From: JAVBQJ01 sp031549115
Lineage (GTDB): Bacteria; Verrucomicrobiota; Lentisphaeria; Victivallales; Victivallaceae
Assembly (NCBI GenBank): GCA_031549115.1
Contig: JAVBQJ010000134.1
Span: 1-5,862 of the forward strand
Reading direction: 5' to 3'
DNA length: 5,862 nucleotides
Positions 1-5,705 of this stretch are shown here, piece by piece. The translations under genes and the position numbers were made by a program. Under the pieces are notes generated by a model that was not told the origin of the DNA, did no database searches, and was given only the letters and a program-made list of their open reading frames with translations. Position 1 is the first letter of the stretch. Each line of letters begins with the position of its first letter.

Positions 1-38
1 TGACTTTTCCGACTGATCGTGTTACCTTTTCTCTGCAT
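1..38 (-). CDS. 5' end of an unidentified gene running off the left edge (12 codons visible)
   Basis: An ATG at 38-36 on the minus strand opens a frame reading MQRKGNTISRKS, with two bases of a further codon (CA, so His or Gln) before the window ends. A near-perfect Shine-Dalgarno (AAAGGAGG, 53-46) sits 7 bases upstream of the ATG, and this is the main reason to call it a real gene start. The visible peptide is short, polar and basic. That fits the leader of a prepilin-type protein, in which a hydrophobic FTLIELL-like segment would follow at once; such proteins are very numerous in Lentisphaerae. It would equally fit the start of a DNA-binding regulator. Twelve residues cannot decide between them. 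The gene is co-directional with the release-factor-like gene at 270-743 but 231 bases downstream of it, with elaborate leader structure between, so it probably has its own promoter. Confidence 0.6.
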   Translation of the reverse strand, partial: MQRKGNTISRKS

Positions 39-46
39 TTCGGTGC

Positions 47-94
47 CTCCTTTGTCGCTTTGATGGGACTAATCAAAGTTACTTGACAAAGGAG
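47..94 (-). promoter_or_regulatory. Nested inverted repeat that includes the Shine-Dalgarno of the left-edge gene
   Basis: Two perfect inverted repeats are nested. The outer arms are 10 bp: CTCCTTTGTC at 47-56 and GACAAAGGAG at 85-94. The inner arms are 7 bp: CTTTGAT at 58-64 and ATCAAAG at 72-78, with a 7-base loop. Only one base (57) and six bases (79-84) are unpaired between inner and outer helices. In the minus-strand transcript the downstream outer arm is GACAAAGGAG, which contains most of the ribosome binding site of the gene starting at 38. Folding would therefore hide that site. The sequence shows the pairing; translational control is inferred. The same four CTTTG-type arms could instead be operator half-sites acting as DNA. 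Confidence 0.6.
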
Positions 95-108
95 TTTTTT
101 TCTACTCC
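91..108 (-). promoter_or_regulatory. Alternative 5-bp hairpin competing with the SD-hiding helix
   Basis: GGAGT (91-95) and ACTCC (104-108) are perfectly complementary across an 8-base loop rich in T on the plus strand and in A on the minus strand. In the minus-strand transcript the second arm of this hairpin (ACTCC, 95-91) shares four bases with the first arm of the larger helix that covers the Shine-Dalgarno (94-85). Both cannot form fully at once. This is the arrangement expected of an on/off leader, but five base pairs is short and could arise by chance. Confidence 0.35.
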
Positions 109-131
109 GATTTCCTGTCACCTATACATGG

Positions 132-248
132 TATCTTTCTGTCCTTTAAGTCATTTTCGTCGTTTCCTTGCTATACAATAACTCCACGCACAAAAAAATC
201 AAACCGGGGGCACCAAAGGACGAAAAGGACGAAAAAGACAGAAAGGAC
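132..248. repeat. Inverted pair of degenerate 9-bp repeat arrays
   Basis: The right arm (213-248, plus strand) consists of four 9-base units ending in GAC: CCAAAGGAC, GAAAAGGAC, GAAAAAGAC and AGAAAGGAC. A partial unit (AAAAGAC) continues to 255. The left arm, read on the minus strand from 167 down to 132, has four units in the same order: GGAAACGAC, GAAAATGAC, TTAAAGGAC and AGAAAGATA. Aligned unit to unit, 26 of 36 bases agree. The arms are separated by 45 bases (168-212), so the whole could fold as a long imperfect stem. The purine/pyrimidine strand bias is strong. There is no open frame with a ribosome site. It lies between the release-factor-like gene and the left-edge gene. Its role is unknown; it may belong to a dispersed intergenic repeat family. 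Confidence 0.6.
175..202 (-). promoter_or_regulatory. Candidate promoter for the left-edge gene
   Basis: On the minus strand a -35-like TTGATT (202-197) is followed after 16 bases by a -10-like TATTGT (180-175), each matching four of six sigma70 consensus positions. Transcription would start near 168 and give a leader of about 130 bases, long enough to contain the structures at 47-108. In this AT-rich gap such matches are common, so this is only a candidate. Confidence 0.22.
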
Positions 249-269
249 AAAAGACAATATTCCATTGCT

Positions 270-743
270 TTACGCATGCAGAAACGGCAACCCGGCGCGG
301 GCGCGCTCCTCCAACAGTTTCTGCCATAGCGCGGGGTCGCGGGTCAGCATTTTCAGCAGATGGCTCTTGCTCCAGCCCAGACTGTCGGCGGTCGCGGCCA
401 CATCCCAGTTCGCCACCGCCGCCGCGTCGAAAATCCGCGCCGCCCACAACGGGTAATCCGGGTGCGACATCGAACACGCTGCCGTCAGGGGCGACGGCTC
501 CACTGCTTCCCGGCCGGCCAGTGCAATCGCCAGCCGCAGCTTGGTCAGCGCGTTGGCGCGGTTGCGGTGCTGGCTGCGCTCGCTGCAATCGGTGACGGCG
601 ATGCCGGTCGGCCGGTGAATCAGGCGGACGGCGCTGGAAGTTTTGTTGCGCTTCTGCCCCCCGTTGCCCGGCGCTTTGAAAAAATCCAGGGTACAATCAC
701 GCAACAAATCCTCATTGGGTTGTTTGAGGTAATAATTTCGCAT
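270..743 (-). CDS. Small GGQ-containing peptide chain release factor-like protein (likely ribosome rescue)
   Basis: The 157-residue product carries the catalytic core of class I release factors without their codon-recognition domain. The GGQ motif (residues 28-30) lies in GNGGQKRNKTSSAVRL, followed by a HRPTG segment and by RSQHRNRANAL, the conserved RSQ..NR..A signature of the RF-1 domain. The GGQ loop places glutamine at the peptidyl transferase centre to hydrolyse peptidyl-tRNA. Proteins of this size with only this domain (ArfB/YaeJ, mitochondrial C12orf65) free stalled ribosomes. The last 40 residues (SKSHLLKMLTRDPALW then ARAGLPFL) resemble, from memory, the C-terminal helix of release-factor-like proteins in PVC and Bacteroidetes rather than the Lys/Arg-rich ArfB tail. 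I chose the ATG at 743 because MRNYYLKQPNEDLLRDC suits the family start. A TTG at 773 would add ten residues and has a better ribosome site (AAAGAGG, six bases upstream). It is divergent from purD. Confidence 0.88.
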   Translation of the reverse strand: MRNYYLKQPNEDLLRDCTLDFFKAPGNGGQKRNKTSSAVRLIHRPTGIAVTDCSERSQHRNRANALTKLRLAIALAGREAVEPSPLTAACSMSHPDYPLWAARIFDAAAVANWDVAATADSLGWSKSHLLKMLTRDPALWQKLLEERARAGLPFLHA

Positions 744-803
744 ATATGTTAGATTTAAAGGGTGAAGAATCAAAAAAAACCTCTTTTTTTAATCTATCCG
801 CAT

Positions 804-831
804 TTGCCCTTTTTTACAAGTGATATATGTT
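804..831 (+). promoter_or_regulatory. Weak candidate promoter for purD
   Basis: The 774-880 spacer is strongly AT-rich and must hold the start signals for both purD and the divergent release-factor-like gene. The best plus-strand pair I see is TTGCCC (804-809) and TATGTT (826-831) with 16 bases between, four of six matches each. A TG dinucleotide at 821-822 before TATATG (824-829) could act as an extended -10 instead. No PurR-like operator or purine riboswitch core is evident. Confidence 0.22.
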
Positions 832-880
832 ATGGATAGGGATAATAGATAATTTCAAGATGTGGAGTTGACTGGCGTTT

Positions 881-2170
881 ATGAAAATATTGGTGATCGG
901 ATCCGGTGGCCGCGAACATGTGTTGTGTTGGAAGTTGAAGCAGAGCCCCCGGGTGGACGAAGTATTCTGTGCGCCGGGCAACGCCGGCATCGCCGAGGTG
1001 GCGAAATGTGTGCCGATCGGAGTGGAAGAACTGGACAAGCTGGCGGATTTCGCCGTCGCCAATGATATCGGTTTCACCGTGGTGGGGCCGGAAGCGCCGC
1101 TGTGCGCCGGGGTTGTCGATGTCTTCCGGGCGCGCGGGCTGAAGGCTTTCGGCCCCGGCGGTTACGCCGCCCAGCTCGAGGGCAGCAAAGATTTCGCCAA
1201 AAAATTCATGGAAAAGTACGGTCTGCCGACCGCGAAAGCCGTGTGCTTTCACAATCTGGCCGCGGCCAAAGCCTATGTGGCCGACGAATTCGCCGCCGGA
1301 GCCCCCGGCATCGTGATCAAGGCCGACGGCCTGGCCGCCGGCAAAGGCGTTTTGGTGGCCACCGACGCTCCGGCCGCGGCCGATTTCCTCGAGGGATGTT
1401 TCGGCGGCGCCTTCGGCTGCGCCGGCAGCAAGGTGTTGGTCGAGGAGATGCTGGTCGGCGAAGAGGCGTCGATTTTGGCGTTGACCGACGGCAAAAGCAT
1501 TCGGGCGCTGGTTTCGGCGCAGGATCACAAACGCGTCGGCGACGGCGACCAGGGGCCGAATACCGGCGGAATGGGGGCATACTCTCCGGCGCCGGTGGTG
1601 ACCGACGCGGTGATGGAGGTGATTCAACGCGACATTCTCGACCGCTTCCTCGCCGGCCAGCAGCAGGAAAACCTGGATTTTCGGGGGCTTCTGTTCGTCG
1701 GTGTGATGGTGACGGCCGCCGGCCCCAAAGTGCTGGAATTCAACGTTCGCTTCGGCGATCCCGAAGTCCAGGCGGTGTTGTGCCGCTTCGAAGGGGATCT
1801 TTTGGATGTGATGGAAAAGACCGTGGCCGGGCGTCTGGCGGAGGCGGAGCTGTGCTGGTCGCCGGAGCCGGCGGTATGCGTGGTGATGGCCTCGGGCGGA
1901 TATCCGGATTCTTACCGCAAAGGTTTTCCAATTCACGGGCTGAAAGCTGCCGCCGCCACCGGTGCGGTGGTTTTTCACGCCGGGACTGCGTACAAAGACG
2001 GCGATATCGTCAACGCCGGCGGTCGGGTGCTGGGCGTCACGGCGCGCGGTGCTTCGATCCGCGAAGCCATCGAGCGGGCTTACCGCGGGGTCGACTGCAT
2101 CTCCTGGGAGGGGGCTTTCTGCCGCCGCGATATCGGCCACCGCGCTCTGGCCCGCGAAAAAAAATCCTGA
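881..2170 (+). CDS. purD: Phosphoribosylamine--glycine ligase (GAR synthetase)
   Basis: PurD catalyses step two of de novo purine synthesis in the cytoplasm: 5-phosphoribosylamine + glycine + ATP gives glycinamide ribonucleotide + ADP + Pi. The 429-residue product is of normal length for the monofunctional bacterial enzyme. The N-terminal Rossmann-like domain begins MKILVIGSGGREH, and VVGPEAPL (67-74) is conserved. The ATP-grasp domain follows, with IVIKADGLAAGKGV (145-158), the EEM..GEEAS segment (188-196) and HKRVGDGDQGPNTGGMGAYSP (216-236). The metal-binding EFNVRFGDPEVQ (286-297) holds the Glu and Asn that ligate Mg. The C-terminal domain has SGGYPDSYRKG (338-348), GGRVLGV (380-386) and RRDIGHRAL (415-423). 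The start matches the family and an in-frame stop (869-871) lies just upstream. The only Shine-Dalgarno-like GGAG (864-867) is 13 bases away, so initiation may be weak. The gene looks intact and monocistronic; no other pur gene is nearby. Confidence 0.97.
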   Translation: MKILVIGSGGREHVLCWKLKQSPRVDEVFCAPGNAGIAEVAKCVPIGVEELDKLADFAVANDIGFTVVGPEAPLCAGVVDVFRARGLKAFGPGGYAAQLEGSKDFAKKFMEKYGLPTAKAVCFHNLAAAKAYVADEFAAGAPGIVIKADGLAAGKGVLVATDAPAAADFLEGCFGGAFGCAGSKVLVEEMLVGEEASILALTDGKSIRALVSAQDHKRVGDGDQGPNTGGMGAYSPAPVVTDAVMEVIQRDILDRFLAGQQQENLDFRGLLFVGVMVTAAGPKVLEFNVRFGDPEVQAVLCRFEGDLLDVMEKTVAGRLAEAELCWSPEPAVCVVMASGGYPDSYRKGFPIHGLKAAAATGAVVFHAGTAYKDGDIVNAGGRVLGVTARGASIREAIERAYRGVDCISWEGAFCRRDIGHRALAREKKS

Positions 2171-2184
2171 CGGCGGGAGCGCCG
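2171..2184 (+). terminator. Possible weak terminator hairpin after purD
   Basis: Directly after the purD stop, CGGCG (2171-2175) and CGCCG (2180-2184) form a 5-bp GC stem with a GGAG loop. The following TATTTTATTT tract begins about ten bases later, too far for a classic rho-independent terminator. It may slow polymerase or be chance GC palindromy. Confidence 0.2.
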
Positions 2185-2202
2185 GGCGCAGGAGTATTTT
2201 AT

Positions 2203-2231
2203 TTGTAAAATATTTTGGAAACCCGTACAAT
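2203..2231 (+). promoter_or_regulatory. Sigma70-type promoter for the exporter operon
   Basis: A -35-like TTGTAA (2203-2208, four of six) and a -10-like TACAAT (2226-2231, five of six) are separated by exactly 17 bases in an AT-rich stretch between purD and the adaptor gene. Transcription would start near 2238, about 60 bases before the adaptor ATG and just ahead of the inverted repeat at 2248-2267. It is the best-formed promoter in the window and indicates that the exporter genes are transcribed separately from purD. Confidence 0.5.
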
Positions 2232-2247
2232 AAAGCGATAGCGACAG

Positions 2248-2267
2248 GCGTTATGGTGGTATAACGC
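2248..2267. promoter_or_regulatory. 7-bp perfect inverted repeat in the exporter operon leader (possible operator)
   Basis: GCGTTAT (2248-2254) and ATAACGC (2261-2267) are perfect inverted copies around GGTGGT. The centre lies some 20 bases downstream of the expected start of transcription and about 40 bases before the adaptor ATG. A repressor dimer bound here would block the start of elongation. As RNA it would be a modest hairpin that does not include the ribosome site (AAGGAGAGG, 2288-2296). No regulator gene for it is present in the window. Confidence 0.4.
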
Positions 2268-2298
2268 GAAAAATGAGATAGATTCTTAAGGAGAGGCT

Positions 2299-3624
2299 AT
2301 GAGTTTTAAACGGGGTTTCAAGTTCACGTTAAAATTGGTGATCGTGCTGGGTATCCTGGGGGGGATCGGTTACTGGGCGTATAAGAAGATTTCAGCATCG
2401 CAAGATACGGAAGTTCATTTTCGCTCAGTAATGGTGAAGCCCGGCACGATCACCGTCTCTATCAGCGCCTCCGGCACGGTGGAGCCGGAGAAGCTCGTCG
2501 ACGTCGGGGCGCAGGTCGCCGGCCTGATCGTCGAGTTCGGCTTGGATGAGAACGGCAATCCGGTGGATTACGGTTCTCCGGTCAAAGCCGGCAACGTGCT
2601 GGCGCATATCGACGACTCGTTGTATGCTGCCGAGCTCAAGCAGAACGAAGCCAGGGTGTTGCAGGCGCAGGCCGCGATCGTCAGCTCTGAAGCCGAATTG
2701 CAGCAGCAGCGCGCCAAACTGGAGCTGGCGGAAATCAACTGGAAGCGGGCGCAGACCCTCTACAAGTCGCACGCGATCGCGGAGGCCGATTACGACAACG
2801 CCAAGTCGGTGTTCCATACCGCCGAAGCCGCGGTGGCGGTCTCCCAGGCCTCGATTCTGCAGGCAAAGGCGGAGCTTGCCAGTGCCGAAGCGCAGCGCGA
2901 TTACGCCAAGCGCAACCTCGGCTACTGCGTGATCACGTCTCCGGTGGACGGCATCATCATCGACCGGCGCGTCAATATCGGCCAGACCGTGGTTTCGAGC
3001 ATGAGTGCTCCGAGTCTCTTCCTGATCGCCAAAGACCTCAGCAAGATGCAGGTGTGGGTATCGGTCAACGAAGCCGATATCGGCCGGATTCAGCCGGGGC
3101 AGGATGTGGAATTCACCGTCGATGCTTTCCCGCAGGACCGCTTTGTCGGCACGGTCGGAAAAATCCGGCTCAACGCGTCGCTGAGCTCCAACGTGGTCTC
3201 CTACATCGTCGAAGTCAATACCGACAACTCGAGCAACCGGCTGCTGCCCTATCTGACCGCCAATGTCAGCTTCATCGAGGCGCGCCGGGAAAACGCACTG
3301 CGGCTGCCGTCGGCGGCGCTGCGTTACATTCCGCCGGAGGTGCTGGTGGCCGAAGCGGATCTGAAATATCTGCCGGACACCTCGGCGACCGCGGTGCCTC
3401 CGGGTACCCGGACGGAGGGGGTGGTGTGGGTACTGGATACGGCGGCCAATGAAATCAACGCCGTGCCGGTCAAACTCGGCGCTTTCGACGGTATTTATTA
3501 CGAGGTGCTGAACGGCGTGAAAGACGGTGAGCAAGTGGTCACCGGAATCGAAGTCGCCGCTGCCGCCGCGTCGGAGGAGGAAACCAACCCGTTCCTGCCG
3601 AAGTTCCCGAAACGCAGAAGATAA
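2299..3624 (+). CDS. MacA-like periplasmic adaptor (membrane fusion protein, HlyD/RND adaptor family)
   Basis: The 441-residue adaptor should sit in the inner membrane and reach through the periplasm, joining the ABC permease encoded downstream to an outer-membrane channel. One membrane anchor lies at about residues 12-28 (LVIVLGILGGIGYWAY). The split lipoyl domain is at about 66-105 (VDVGAQVAGLIVEF to LAHID) and 209-243 (YCVITSPVDGIIIDRR). Between the halves is a long Ala/Glu/Gln-rich helical hairpin (about 106-205) that would contact the channel. A beta-barrel (about 248-327) and a membrane-proximal domain (about 333-423) follow. The first lipoyl half has an extra DENGNPVDYG stretch, and the last domain has a loop at about 344-374. 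The C-terminus is basic (NPFLPKFPKRRR). The start is set by a strong AAGGAGAGG (2288-2296) two bases before the ATG, with its AAGGAG core five bases away. It is the first gene of a three-gene operon, 18 bases before the ATPase gene. The substrate cannot be read from sequence. Confidence 0.93.
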   Translation: MSFKRGFKFTLKLVIVLGILGGIGYWAYKKISASQDTEVHFRSVMVKPGTITVSISASGTVEPEKLVDVGAQVAGLIVEFGLDENGNPVDYGSPVKAGNVLAHIDDSLYAAELKQNEARVLQAQAAIVSSEAELQQQRAKLELAEINWKRAQTLYKSHAIAEADYDNAKSVFHTAEAAVAVSQASILQAKAELASAEAQRDYAKRNLGYCVITSPVDGIIIDRRVNIGQTVVSSMSAPSLFLIAKDLSKMQVWVSVNEADIGRIQPGQDVEFTVDAFPQDRFVGTVGKIRLNASLSSNVVSYIVEVNTDNSSNRLLPYLTANVSFIEARRENALRLPSAALRYIPPEVLVAEADLKYLPDTSATAVPPGTRTEGVVWVLDTAANEINAVPVKLGAFDGIYYEVLNGVKDGEQVVTGIEVAAAAASEEETNPFLPKFPKRRR

Positions 3625-3642
3625 TCATGGAGGCGTGCCGAA

Positions 3643-4332
3643 ATGGATCTGATCGAACTTGACAATGTCGCCAAGACCTATTATCTGGGCGAAATCGACG
3701 TCCCGGTGCTGAAGGGAATCACCTTTCGGATCAAACAGGGCGAATACGTGGCGATGATGGGCGCCTCCGGCTCCGGCAAGAGCACGCTGATGAATATCCT
3801 CGGCTGTCTGGACCGGCAGACCGGCGGCGATTACCGGCTCGAGGGCGAAGAGGTGGGCCGGGCGTCGAACGACCGGCGGGCGATGATCCGCAACCGCAAG
3901 ATCGGTTTCGTATTCCAGAGCTTCAACCTGCTGGCCCGCACCAGCGCGCTGGAAAATGTGATCATGCCTTTGACCTACACCGCCAGCTCGATGTCGGGGC
4001 GCGCCAAGCGCGAGCGCGGGATCGAAATGCTGCAAAAGGTCGGCCTGGGCGACCGGATGCACCACTATTCCAGTCAACTTTCCGGCGGCCAGCAGCAGCG
4101 GGTGGCGATCGCCCGGGCGCTGGTGAATCATCCGCCGGTGTTGTTCGCCGACGAGCCGACCGGCAACCTGGACTCGAAAACCAGCGTCGAAGTGATGGAG
4201 ATGTTCAACCGGCTGAACCGGGAAGATGGAATTACGATTATTCTGGTGACTCACTCGGACGAAGTGGCGAAACACGCCGACCGGGTGATTCACATCCACG
4301 ACGGGCAGTTGGTGGAGGGGGCGCATAAGTGA
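3643..4332 (+). CDS. ABC transporter ATPase, MacB/LolD-type
   Basis: The 229-residue nucleotide-binding subunit hydrolyses ATP on the cytoplasmic face to drive the permease encoded next. All motifs are present in order: Walker A GASGSGKST (40-48), Q-loop glutamine 92 in VFQSFNLL, ABC signature LSGGQQQR (146-153), Walker B VLFADE (166-171) with the catalytic Glu, D-loop GNLDSKT (174-180) and the switch His 204 in VTHSD. The pattern, including FQSFNLL and ADEPTGNLDS, is typical of the MacB/LolD/FtsE group that pairs with FtsX-fold permeases. Length is normal for a stand-alone subunit; in E. coli MacB the same domain is fused to the permease. GGAGG (3629-3633) lies nine bases before the ATG. The gene ends in a 4-base overlap (GTGA) with the permease gene, which suggests translational coupling. 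Confidence 0.95.
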   Translation: MDLIELDNVAKTYYLGEIDVPVLKGITFRIKQGEYVAMMGASGSGKSTLMNILGCLDRQTGGDYRLEGEEVGRASNDRRAMIRNRKIGFVFQSFNLLARTSALENVIMPLTYTASSMSGRAKRERGIEMLQKVGLGDRMHHYSSQLSGGQQQRVAIARALVNHPPVLFADEPTGNLDSKTSVEVMEMFNRLNREDGITIILVTHSDEVAKHADRVIHIHDGQLVEGAHK

Positions 4333-5687
4333 ATATCATGAGCGCATTTCCGCTCGCGGGGAGGGCGCTGCGGCGCAACCCCACGCGGGCGCTTTTGACG
4401 ACGCTGGGCATCGTCATCGGGATCGCCGCGGTGATCACGATGATGGAGGTCGGTTCCGGCGCGTCCAAAGCCATCCGGACCAGCATCGAAAGCATGGGTG
4501 CGAGCAGCATCCTGGTGCTTCCCGGGTCGTTTTCGCACGGCGGCGTACGCAGCGGCTCCGGCAGCATGATGACGCTGACGCCGGAGGATTTCGAAGCCAT
4601 CCAGCGCGAATGTACCTATGTGGCTTTGGTGGCTCCGGTCGTGGGCGCCCGGGAACAGTTGATTTTCGGCAATCAGAACTACCAGCCCAACCAGATTCAG
4701 GGGACGTCGCCGAATTATCTGCCCATCGCCAATTACAAGATCGCCGACGGCAGTTGTTTCACCGAACTCGATGTCGACACCGGTGCCGCCGTATGTGTGA
4801 TCGGACAGACCGTCGCCCGCGAACTTTTCGGCGACCAGTCGCCATTGGGGGCGGAAATCCGGATCCGCCATACCGCTTTGAAAGTGGTCGGCGTGCTGGC
4901 GCGCAAGGGCTCCAATATGATGGGGCAGGACCAGGATGATATCGTGATTGCGCCGTGGACCACCTTGCGGCAGCGGATTTCCGGGCAGCGTTCGATGTCG
5001 GCCAATACCAGCGCGTCGTCGACGTCGATCACCACCAATACGATCTATCCGGGGGCGGGGACCGGCGACTTTTACCCCGAGGTCAACTCCTCCGAACAGA
5101 GCGCCAGCCTGGTTTCGCCGCGTTTCGTTTCTGTGGATGCGATCTGGGTCACGGCGCAGACCACCGATCTGATCCCCGACGCGATCAACGAAGTCGAACA
5201 GCTGCTGCGGGAACGGCACAAGATTCCTCCCGGCGGACCGGATGACTTCAATATCCGCAACTTCGCCGAAATGCTCAACACCTTGACCGCGACCACGGAA
5301 ATGACCACGAACCTGTTGCTCTGCGTCGCGTTGATTTCGCTTCTGGTCGGCGGTGTCGGGATCATGAACATCATGCTCGTGTCGGTCACCGAGCGCACCC
5401 GCGAAATCGGGCTGCGCATGGCGGTGGGGGCGCGCAGCCGCGATATTTTGACCCAGTTTCTGGTCGAAGCCACGGTTTTGTGTCTCACCGGCGGCATCAT
5501 CGGCATTCTGATCGGGCGCGGCGGCGCCATGCTGATCAGCAATGTGTTGCACTGGCCGATCGCGACCAGCCCGACCGCCATTGCCGCCGCCGTCATCGTT
5601 TCCGCCGCCGTCGGCATCGTTTTCGGCTTCTATCCGGCGTGGAAAGCCTCGCGCCTCGACCCCATCGAAGCGTTGCGGTATGAATAA
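4329..5687 (+). CDS. MacB/FtsX-type ABC transporter permease
   Basis: The 452-residue permease has the MacB topology. An amphipathic basic N-terminus with RRNPTRALLTTLGIVIGIAAV contains TM1 (about 21-39). A large periplasmic MacB_PCD-like domain follows (about 40-325), with the VVGVL segment near 186-190. The C-terminal FtsX domain has three membrane helices (about 328-350, 378-404, 417-436). The family signature ERTREIGLRMAVGARSRDIL lies in the cytoplasmic loop (355-374), and FGFYPAWKASRLDPIEALRYE forms the end. Such proteins couple ATP hydrolysis to movement of the periplasmic domains without a transmembrane channel. A Ser/Thr-rich stretch at about 218-262 is an apparent insertion in the periplasmic domain. 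The GTG start overlaps the ATPase stop by four bases and has GGAGG (4314-4318) ten bases upstream; an ATG three codons later (4338) is the alternative. It could also be called an ABC permease of unknown substrate. Confidence 0.94.
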   Translation: MNIMSAFPLAGRALRRNPTRALLTTLGIVIGIAAVITMMEVGSGASKAIRTSIESMGASSILVLPGSFSHGGVRSGSGSMMTLTPEDFEAIQRECTYVALVAPVVGAREQLIFGNQNYQPNQIQGTSPNYLPIANYKIADGSCFTELDVDTGAAVCVIGQTVARELFGDQSPLGAEIRIRHTALKVVGVLARKGSNMMGQDQDDIVIAPWTTLRQRISGQRSMSANTSASSTSITTNTIYPGAGTGDFYPEVNSSEQSASLVSPRFVSVDAIWVTAQTTDLIPDAINEVEQLLRERHKIPPGGPDDFNIRNFAEMLNTLTATTEMTTNLLLCVALISLLVGGVGIMNIMLVSVTERTREIGLRMAVGARSRDILTQFLVEATVLCLTGGIIGILIGRGGAMLISNVLHWPIATSPTAIAAAVIVSAAVGIVFGFYPAWKASRLDPIEALRYE

Positions 5688-5705
5688 ATCATAAACCGGA
5701 CCAAT

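Noticed and set aside
83..111. Plus-strand promoter starting with a perfect TTGACA
   Set aside because: At 17 bases' spacing the -10 position is TCCGAT, a poor match. No plus-strand gene follows before 881, and TTGACA is explained by the inverted repeat.
128..181. A 17-residue plus-strand frame starting at an ATG within the left repeat arm
   Set aside because: There is no ribosome site, and the periodic peptide simply reflects the 9-bp repeat.
213..255. CRISPR-like or tRNA-like structure in the repeat region
   Set aside because: Units are 9 bp, contiguous and degenerate, with no spacers; no cloverleaf or TPsiC-arm sequence is visible.
774..880. Purine riboswitch or Pur operator upstream of purD
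   Set aside because: The spacer is short and AT-rich, with only a 6-bp CTATCC/GGATAG pair (794-799/834-839) and a GATAAT direct repeat (841-846, 848-853). No riboswitch core or 16-bp Pur palindrome is seen.
1102..2208. A long plus-strand frame overlapping purD
   Set aside because: The Arg/Gly-rich translation is typical of an out-of-frame reading of GC-rich code, and purD explains the region.
830..2230. A very long open frame on the minus strand opposite purD
   Set aside because: It mirrors purD codon by codon in GC-rich sequence, its translation is His/Arg/Gly-rich with no recognisable motif, and purD is certain. Similar antisense frames opposite the adaptor (2425-3534) and permease (4290-5552) are rejected for the same reason.
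4329..5687. The three exporter genes as a lipoprotein-sorting LolCDE system
   Set aside because: The ATPase alone would allow it, but the adjacent lipoyl/coiled-coil adaptor and the single MacB-like permease point to a MacAB-type pump.
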